The notes under the pieces were generated by a model. It had not been told where the DNA came from and ran no database searches. It saw only the letters and a program-made list of their open reading frames with translations. Shown piece by piece: positions 6,760 through 10,701 of a stretch of DNA of 10,701 nucleotides. This stretch comes from Microgenomates group bacterium. GTDB taxonomy: Bacteria > Patescibacteriota > Microgenomatia > UBA1400 > PJMF01. The position numbers were made by a program, and so were the translations under genes. The stretch's first letter is position 1, and each line of letters begins with the position of its first letter. The stretch lies in the NCBI GenBank assembly GCA_009776965.1, contig WRMU01000032.1, positions 1 to 10,701 on the forward strand. The letters are read 5' to 3'.

Positions 6760-8032
6760 GTTGGAGATCAGCAGAGGAGTTAGCCTGCATGAGCTGGGCG
6801 CGGAGGGCAGAGGCGCCGGCAAACCCGCGGGCGTACCAAGCGAGGTGTTTGCGCATGGGGAGGAAAGAGTAGTTACTGAGGGAGGAGAAACATTGTTCGT
6901 AGAGGAGGGCGTGTTCGAGGGCAAGAGCGAGATAGAAGCTTCTTCTGTCATTATTTTCATTTTGACTCGATTTTGCCTCAGGCGAGGAACACTCGCTTGA
7001 GGCAAGTTCGGGCACGGCTGTCGTCTTCATGAAATTAATAACAGAAGAAGCTTCCTGTCTATCCGCAAAAACAAACGGATTACCCATGGCGGCACGACCA
7101 ATCAACACTCCATCGACGCCGTACTGAACAACTTTTTCCTGAGCCTCTCCCCTACTTTGCACGTCGCCATTGCCCAAAACGATGGTATTGGGGGAAAGAG
7201 ATTTGATGAGGCGGGCGGCGCGGGCGATGGCTTCCCAGTCGGCGTGGCCGGAGTATCCCTGACGGTAAGTGCGGCCATGGAGGATGATGGCGGCGGGTTT
7301 TAATTCTTCCGCCAGCCAACCGAGCCAGTCCTCAATCTCCAGCTCATTGAAGCCGAGGCGAGTTTTGATGCTGACGGGGAGTTTGCCCTGAGCTGCCTCG
7401 AGAGTGGCGAGATAGATTTCTTTGGCGAGGGGTTTGTTTTGGATGAGGCCAGCGCCGGCGCCGTTGAGGGCTACCTGACGGGCGGGGCAGCCCATATTGA
7501 GGTCGATGCCGACGATGCCGGAAGTTCGAGGGATTTGGTGGTTGATGAGGCGGGTGGTGAGGGCGGCGAAGTTGTCGGGGCGGAGGCCGTAGAGTTGGGC
7601 GATAGTTCTTGTCTTTGCTCCTCCTCCATTGATTTCTAGACGACAAAAAGAACAATCAACTGTTTTTTGCTGCGACGAGTTCGCAAGACGAAACGTATTT
7701 TTCGGGTTGCTAGAAGATGACTTGCAGGGCGTTGGCCCTGACTTTCTTCTAGCCACCAACGAAAAATCCTGTCGCTTGCTCTCTAGTCTGGCAAAAACCA
7801 GTTGATTGTTCTTTACTCGGGTAGGAGGATCAGTCCACAACGCCCTTTCTAGCCGCGCTGGATTTTTGAGCATGCCCTCGACATTAACAAACTCTGTCCA
7901 GAGAATATCGGGAGCTCCATATTTGGCGGTCATCAGGCGCATGGGGAGGTCGGTGACGCCATCCATGGGAGATAGACCAACGATGCCCAAAGGATGTTTC
8001 GCTCTTAAATTGGTCCAGAAATTAGCCGACAT
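6698..8032 (-). CDS. dus: tRNA-dihydrouridine synthase with two in-frame palindromic insertions
   Basis: Dus enzymes reduce uridine to dihydrouridine in tRNA using FMN and NADPH. Visible family motifs are LSPMDGVTDLPMRLM (FMN site), IDLNMGCPARQV (catalytic Cys), GAGAGLI, VSIKTRLGF, ILHGRTYRQGYSG, IVLGNGDVQS, VLIGRAAMGNP and the helical-domain KHLAWYARGF. The ATG at 8032 is chosen because SANFWTNL...LSPMDG is a normal N-terminus. The longer frame from 8221 adds sequence antisense to the rel gene and lies upstream of the TGCTATAAT promoter. The product has 444 residues against about 310-350 usual. The excess is about 65-70 residues before RTIAQLYG (a loop before strand 2) and about 40 residues after NPFVFADR (the barrel-to-helical-domain junction). 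Both coincide with palindromic DNA. The frame is intact and catalytic motifs are kept, so the gene may be functional. Confidence 0.92.
   Translation of the reverse strand: MSANFWTNLRAKHPLGIVGLSPMDGVTDLPMRLMTAKYGAPDILWTEFVNVEGMLKNPARLERALWTDPPTRVKNNQLVFARLESKRQDFSLVARRKSGPTPCKSSSSNPKNTFRLANSSQQKTVDCSFCRLEINGGGAKTRTIAQLYGLRPDNFAALTTRLINHQIPRTSGIVGIDLNMGCPARQVALNGAGAGLIQNKPLAKEIYLATLEAAQGKLPVSIKTRLGFNELEIEDWLGWLAEELKPAAIILHGRTYRQGYSGHADWEAIARAARLIKSLSPNTIVLGNGDVQSRGEAQEKVVQYGVDGVLIGRAAMGNPFVFADRQEASSVINFMKTTAVPELASSECSSPEAKSSQNENNDRRSFYLALALEHALLYEQCFSSLSNYSFLPMRKHLAWYARGFAGASALRAQLMQANSSADLQLILEVDKKKSNPLEAVLAAD
6931..7063. repeat. Palindromic element A, in-frame inside dus
   Basis: GATAG at 6931-6935 pairs with CTATC at 7059-7063. 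AAGCTTCTTCTGT at 6936-6948 pairs perfectly with 7041-7053. The next 12 bases (6949-6960 with 7029-7040) match at 10 positions. At the centre, 6975-6986 pairs with 6992-7003 (11 of 12, the other G-T) around a 5-nt loop. The right arm is longer in its middle part. On the minus strand it is fully open and codes about 40 polar residues in a variable Dus loop. The shape suggests a mobile or degenerate palindromic repeat. Confidence 0.8.
7620..7829. repeat. Palindromic element B, in-frame inside dus
   Basis: The core is 7647-7814. AAAGAACAATCAACTG at 7647-7662 is a perfect 16-bp inverted match to 7799-7814, followed by 7663-7670 with 7791-7798 (7 of 8). Inside, ATTTTTCG (7697-7704) pairs with 7760-7767, GCTAGAAGA (7709-7717) pairs with 7745-7753, and CAGGGC/GCCCTG (7725-7740) closes a GTTG tetraloop. 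Weaker CCTCCT/AGGAGG matches suggest outer limits near 7620 and 7829, close to 210 bp or 70 codons. The insert splits the conserved DPPT...RTIAQLYG region of Dus without breaking the frame. Confidence 0.85.
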
Positions 8033-8041
8033 ACAGGAGTG

Positions 8042-8050
8042 ATTATAGCA
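8042..8050 (-). promoter_or_regulatory. Extended -10 promoter for dus
   Basis: On the minus strand TGCTATAAT is a perfect extended -10 element. It ends 9 nt before the dus ATG (8032), so transcription should begin within about 3 nt of the start codon. There is no clear -35 and no Shine-Dalgarno. The element shares the 48-bp intergenic region (8033-8080) with the rel promoter. Confidence 0.65.
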
Positions 8051-8064
8051 TAAGGCAAAATTGC

Positions 8065-8073
8065 TGGTAGAAT
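8065..8073 (+). promoter_or_regulatory. Extended -10 promoter for rel/spoT
   Basis: TGGTAGAAT matches an extended -10 element. The hexamer (8068-8073) ends 7 nt before the ATG at 8081, predicting a leaderless transcript. No convincing -35 is seen. It faces away from the dus promoter across about 15 bp, so a regulator or polymerase bound here could affect both genes. Confidence 0.6.
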
Positions 8074-8080
8074 AGCAAGT

Positions 8081-9547
8081 ATGGAGGAAATAAAAGAAAT
8101 TATTGAGCTGTTGGACAGTCCCACTAGCGAGGACATAACACTGCTGGAGAGAGCGGCGGCTTATGCGCAGAAAAAACATCAAGGACAAAAAAGGTTCTCG
8201 GGAGAGGAGTACTTCAATCATTGTTTGGCGACAGCGAAAAACTTAGCGCTGGTGAAGATGGGAGCAACGACGGTGGCGGCGGGACTACTGCATGACGTGA
8301 TTGAAGATACGGACACAACAGCCGAGGAAATAAAAAAGGAGTTTGGGGAGGAGATTTGGTTTTTGGTGGACGGGGTGAGCAAGCTGGGGGAGCTGCGCTA
8401 TCATGGAGCGGAGAGATATAATCAGTCGCTGCGGAAATTGTTTGTGGCGACGGCAAAAGATATTCGGGTGTTGATTATTAAGCTTTGTGATAGATGGCAT
8501 AATATAGTGACGCTGGATTTTGTGTCGGAAAAAAAGAGGCTGCGGATCGCCAAAGAAACATTGGAGATTTATGCGCCGCTGGCCCATCGACTAGGAATAT
8601 ATAGATTGCAGCGCTCGCTGGAGGACGGAGCATTTAAGTATGTTTATCCCGAGGATTATGAGCGAGCGAAAAAATTGCTGCAGGAAAAGTCGCATGAACA
8701 AGAAAAACAATTGAATAAGCTACAGAAAGAAGTGCGGCGAGAATTAGAAAACAATAATATTAAGGACTTTGAGATTAGCTATCGAGTGAAAAGTTTGTAT
8801 TCGTTTTATAAAAAACTAAAGAAACATCATGATCGGGCGGAGGATATTTATGACGTATTGGCCTTGAGAATTAAATTGAACGAAATTGATGACTGCTATC
8901 ATGCGCTGGGAATAATTCATGAGAGATGGCAGATTGTGGATAAGAGAACCAAGGATTATGTGGCGCTGCCCAAGGCCAATGGGTATCGCTCGCTGCATAC
9001 GACAATTTATGATGATGAGCGGAATATTATTGAGATGCAAATCAGGACATTTTTGATGGACAGGGAAGCGGAGTATGGGAGAGCGTCACATTTGTTATAT
9101 AAAAAAAGAGAAACGAGTGGTGATGCGGAGCTGGATTATATCCAGAGCGTGGCGGTAAAGAACAAGATTGATCGACCGGAATGGGTGGGGCAATTATTAA
9201 AATATCAGGAGGAGAATGGAATGTTAGATAGTTTGATTAAGCGAGACGTGCTGACAGAGCAGATTTTTGTGTTTACGCCGCGGGGAGATGTGGTGGAGCT
9301 GCCAGCGGGGGCGAGCGTGATTGATTTTGCGTTTAGGATACATACTGAGATTGGGGCGAGATTGGTGGGGGCGGAGGTGAATGGGAAGTTTGTGGGGATT
9401 GATACAGAACTCAAACATGGCGATAAGGTTAAAGTGCAAACGCAAAAAAACGCCAGACCGACAACTAAATGGCTGGAGCACTGCAAGACGGCGGAGGCGA
9501 GAACGAGGGTGCGGCGAGAGCTGGGACTAGCAATTAAGCGCGTTTAG
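8081..9547 (+). CDS. rel: (p)ppGpp synthetase/hydrolase, RelA/SpoT family, without ACT region
   Basis: The 488-residue cytoplasmic protein should make and degrade the stringent-response alarmone. The HD hydrolase domain has His47, His71-Asp72 (HDVIEDT) and Asp137 (DRWHN), matching the metal ligands of Rel hydrolases. The synthetase domain has YRVKSLYS (234-241), Asp258 in YDVLALRI, GYRSLHTT (301-308) and Glu318 in IEMQIRT, so both activities look intact. The usual MHxxAExGIAAHWxYK is altered to MDREAEYGRASHLLYK. A TGS domain begins near residue 393. The protein stops near residue 488, where long Rel proteins (about 700-740 residues) go on into helical, zinc-finger and ACT domains. Sensing of stalled ribosomes may therefore be reduced or different. 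TAG is at 9545-9547, directly followed by the dnaJ promoter. Confidence 0.93.
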   Translation: MEEIKEIIELLDSPTSEDITLLERAAAYAQKKHQGQKRFSGEEYFNHCLATAKNLALVKMGATTVAAGLLHDVIEDTDTTAEEIKKEFGEEIWFLVDGVSKLGELRYHGAERYNQSLRKLFVATAKDIRVLIIKLCDRWHNIVTLDFVSEKKRLRIAKETLEIYAPLAHRLGIYRLQRSLEDGAFKYVYPEDYERAKKLLQEKSHEQEKQLNKLQKEVRRELENNNIKDFEISYRVKSLYSFYKKLKKHHDRAEDIYDVLALRIKLNEIDDCYHALGIIHERWQIVDKRTKDYVALPKANGYRSLHTTIYDDERNIIEMQIRTFLMDREAEYGRASHLLYKKRETSGDAELDYIQSVAVKNKIDRPEWVGQLLKYQEENGMLDSLIKRDVLTEQIFVFTPRGDVVELPAGASVIDFAFRIHTEIGARLVGAEVNGKFVGIDTELKHGDKVKVQTQKNARPTTKWLEHCKTAEARTRVRRELGLAIKRV

Positions 9548-9556
9548 TGCTAAAAT
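9548..9556 (+). promoter_or_regulatory. Extended -10 promoter for the dnaJ-like gene
   Basis: TGCTAAAAT begins on the base after the rel stop codon. The hexamer (9551-9556) ends 9 nt before the ATG at 9566, predicting a 5' leader of 0-4 nt. No CIRCE-like operator (TTAGCACTC inverted repeat) is seen, so HrcA control has no support here. There is no clear -35. Confidence 0.55.
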
Positions 9557-9565
9557 GTGGGGTCT

Positions 9566-10441
9566 ATGGCTAGTAAACGAGATTATTATGATGTTTTGGG
9601 GGTTAATAAGGGCGCGAGTCAGGCGGATATTAAGTCGGCCTATCGCAAGGCGGCGCTAAAGTATCATCCAGATAAGAATAAAGAGGCGGGGGCGGAAGCG
9701 AAGTTTAAGGAAATCAATGAGGCCTATCAGATTTTGGGCGATGAGAAAAAGCGAGGGACTTATGACCAATTTGGCCATGCGGCTTTTGACCCGAGTAGGG
9801 GCGGAGCTAATGCGGCGGCAGGCGAGCAAGGTAATCCTTTTGCGGGGTTTGGGAATGGGGGTTTTAGATGGAGTTATACCACTAATGAAGGCGGGTTTAA
9901 TAATTTTGATTTTGGCGATCCTTTTGATATTTTTAATAGTTTTTTTGGCGGGGGGTTTAGCGGCGGGCAAAGAGGGAGGAGGATGGCGACTTATTCGATG
10001 AAGATCACTTTTAATGAGGCGGTTTTTGGAGTGGAGAAGGAAGTGGAGATCGAGGGAACAAAACGTAAAATCAAAGTGCCAGCAGGAGTGGATAATGGGA
10101 CGAGAATTAAGTTTGATGATTTTTATTTATCTTTTGACGTGGGGGTGGATCCATATTTTAGGCGCGAAGGGGCGGATATTTATGTGGATGTAAAAGTCCC
10201 CTACTCCACTTTAGTTCTGGGCGATAAGGTGAATGTGAAAACATTAAAGGGAGACTTAAAATTGAAAGTGCGCTCGGGGACACAGTCACATACGGTGCTG
10301 AGACTGTCGGGCGAGGGAGTGAAGCGAGTGCAGGGGAATGGGTATGGAGATATGTACGTTCGGTTTGTGTTGGAAGTTCCTGAGAGGATGAGTTTTGGGG
10401 AGAGGAAGGCGATGGAACAATTGCGAAAAGCAGGGCTGTAA
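9566..10441 (+). CDS. J-domain co-chaperone, zinc-finger-less (CbpA/DnaJ type II)
   Basis: The 291-residue protein should stimulate the ATPase of DnaK and pass it unfolded clients. The J domain (residues 5-70) has DYYDVLGV, HPD at 34-36 and YDQFG at 66-70. A Gly/Phe-rich linker (about 71-133) contains DPFDIFNSFFGGGF. Two substrate-binding beta-sandwich domains follow, with TFNEAVFGVEKEVEIEG, KVPAGVDNGTRIKF, DIYVDVKVPYSTLVLGD and GDMYVRFVLEVPE. The four CxxCxGxG zinc repeats of DnaJ are absent, giving the CbpA layout. The ATG at 9566 is preferred to an in-frame GTG at 9557, which lies next to the -10 hexamer and would precede the likely transcript start. No dnaK or grpE is in the window. Confidence 0.92.
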   Translation: MASKRDYYDVLGVNKGASQADIKSAYRKAALKYHPDKNKEAGAEAKFKEINEAYQILGDEKKRGTYDQFGHAAFDPSRGGANAAAGEQGNPFAGFGNGGFRWSYTTNEGGFNNFDFGDPFDIFNSFFGGGFSGGQRGRRMATYSMKITFNEAVFGVEKEVEIEGTKRKIKVPAGVDNGTRIKFDDFYLSFDVGVDPYFRREGADIYVDVKVPYSTLVLGDKVNVKTLKGDLKLKVRSGTQSHTVLRLSGEGVKRVQGNGYGDMYVRFVLEVPERMSFGERKAMEQLRKAGL

Positions 10442-10562
10442 AAACTTCCCTAAATCGGCAAAATCAGATTTTTTTGCTCAAAAACTTCAGTCATTTAGCT
10501 TACTAAACTCCTTCAATTTTTTCACAAAGAAAATCTGATTTTGCTCGACTGAGGGAAGTTTT
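10441..10562. repeat. Palindromic element C after the dnaJ-like gene
   Basis: AAAACTTCCCT (10441-10451) is a perfect inverted match to 10552-10562. GCAAAATCAGATTTT (10458-10472) is a perfect 15-bp inverted match to 10530-10544. In the centre TTTAG/CTAAA closes a CTTA tetraloop (10494-10507), with partial matches between. The element is symmetric over 122 bp and begins on the last base of the dnaJ stop codon. It could end transcription, but the arms are too long and the following T run too short (TTTT then GG) for a standard intrinsic terminator. Confidence 0.8.
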
Positions 10563-10603
10563 GGTGCTAAAAAGTGTGTAGGTTCAAACACATTTCGGAC
10601 TTT

Positions 10604-10630
10604 TATCCTAGATAAATAGGAGAAAGGATA
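10604..10630 (+). promoter_or_regulatory. Shine-Dalgarno region with possible competing hairpins
   Basis: AGGAG (10618-10622) and AAAGG (10623-10627) lie 13 and 8 nt before the ATG at 10636, the clearest ribosome binding site in the window. TCCTA (10606-10610) can pair with TAGGA (10617-10621) around a 6-nt loop. TATCCT (10604-10609) can instead pair with AGGATA (10625-10630). Both short stems cover the binding site and exclude one another. The stems are only 5-6 bp, so a regulatory role is speculative. Confidence 0.3.
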
Positions 10631-10635
10631 ACGAA

Positions 10636-10701
10636 ATGGGAGTAAATACTTATCAAATCTGTTCATCTAACTTAGTGGGTCGTTGGGGTTATGATATGCT
10701 C
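10636..10701 (+). CDS. Start of an unrecognised gene (3' partial)
   Basis: An ATG with a good Shine-Dalgarno region opens a frame of 22 codons that is still open at the window edge. The product begins MGVNTYQICSSNLVGRWGYD. This is too short to assign, and no signal peptide or membrane helix is visible. Unlike the other genes it has a clear ribosome binding site and a leader, so it may be transcribed from a start in 10563-10600; TGCTAAAAA at 10565-10573 is a weak -10 candidate. Confidence 0.55.
   Translation, partial: MGVNTYQICSSNLVGRWGYDML

Noticed and set aside
6757..6783. UGA read as glycine (as in some CPR lineages), extending VirB4
   Set aside because: It would add only 8 residues, and no gene here needs an internal UGA to be read through.
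6761..7655. Forward-strand open frames at 6761-7000 and 7439-7639
   Set aside because: They are shadows of dus on the opposite strand, with no family features.
7620..7829. Group I/II intron, intein or terminator inside dus
   Set aside because: It is far too short for an intron with a ribozyme core or for an intein, has no splice-motif pattern, and the frame stays open; a terminator inside an intact gene makes no sense.
6698..8032. dus as a pseudogene
   Set aside because: Despite two insertions the frame is intact, and the catalytic Cys, FMN-site and helical-domain motifs are all present.
8033..8221. N-terminal extension of Dus from an ATG at 8221
   Set aside because: It would be antisense to rel, lies upstream of the TATAAT, and family similarity begins only after 8032.
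9557..9565. GTG start for the dnaJ-like gene
   Set aside because: It touches the -10 hexamer and would precede the predicted transcript start; the ATG at 9566 gives a standard J-domain N-terminus.
10442..10635. tRNA or other structured RNA gene
   Set aside because: No cloverleaf or T-loop (GTTCRA with acceptor pairing) is found; GGTTCAA at 10581-10587 lacks matching stems.

Overview
The window looks like a chromosomal segment from a Patescibacteria/CPR-type bacterium, an inference from gene content. It has a compact type IV secretion (T4SS) block with a PrgI-family protein, a separate TraC-like protein and a VirB4 ATPase. It also has a Dus-family tRNA-dihydrouridine synthase, a short Rel protein and a J-protein without a zinc finger. 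Gaps between genes are tiny, and promoters sit only 6-9 nt before the start codon. Stops are TAA, TAG and TGA, so nothing suggests a recoded UGA. The + strand is G-rich under genes of both orientations, which fits a leading-strand replication skew.

Left two thirds (1-6759, + strand): a six-gene block with gaps of 0-13 nt. It starts with the 3' part of a large membrane-anchored protein: a Gly/Ala decapeptide repeat tract, one membrane helix, a GH75 (chitosanase)-like domain and a C-terminal lysozyme/lytic-transglycosylase-like domain. Two unrecognised single-helix membrane-anchored proteins follow, then a PrgI-family inner-membrane protein (VirB3-like position), a TraC-like protein with its own candidate promoter, and the VirB4 ATPase with a Gln/Pro-rich tail. 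The likely product is a cell-envelope secretion or DNA-transfer machine carrying its own wall-cutting enzymes.

Middle (6698-8032, - strand): a tRNA-dihydrouridine synthase whose 3' end overlaps the end of virB4 by 62 bp. It is about 100 residues longer than usual. The excess lies in two in-frame segments whose DNA is a large imperfect palindrome (about 133 bp and 168-210 bp). This resembles the palindromic elements of Rickettsia that insert into protein genes, and it is the most striking feature of the window.

Right part (8033-10701): a 48-bp divergent promoter region separates dus from a bifunctional-type rel/spoT gene without the C-terminal ACT region. A zinc-finger-less dnaJ/cbpA-like gene with its own extended -10 follows. 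A third long palindrome (122 bp) begins at the dnaJ stop codon. After it come a short leader with a possible hairpin over the ribosome binding site and the first 22 codons of an unrecognised gene.

Four genes (TraC-like, dus, rel, dnaJ) have a TATAAT-like -10 hexamer ending 6-9 nt before the ATG. Three of the four are extended (TGn) -10 elements. This suggests leaderless or near-leaderless transcripts.
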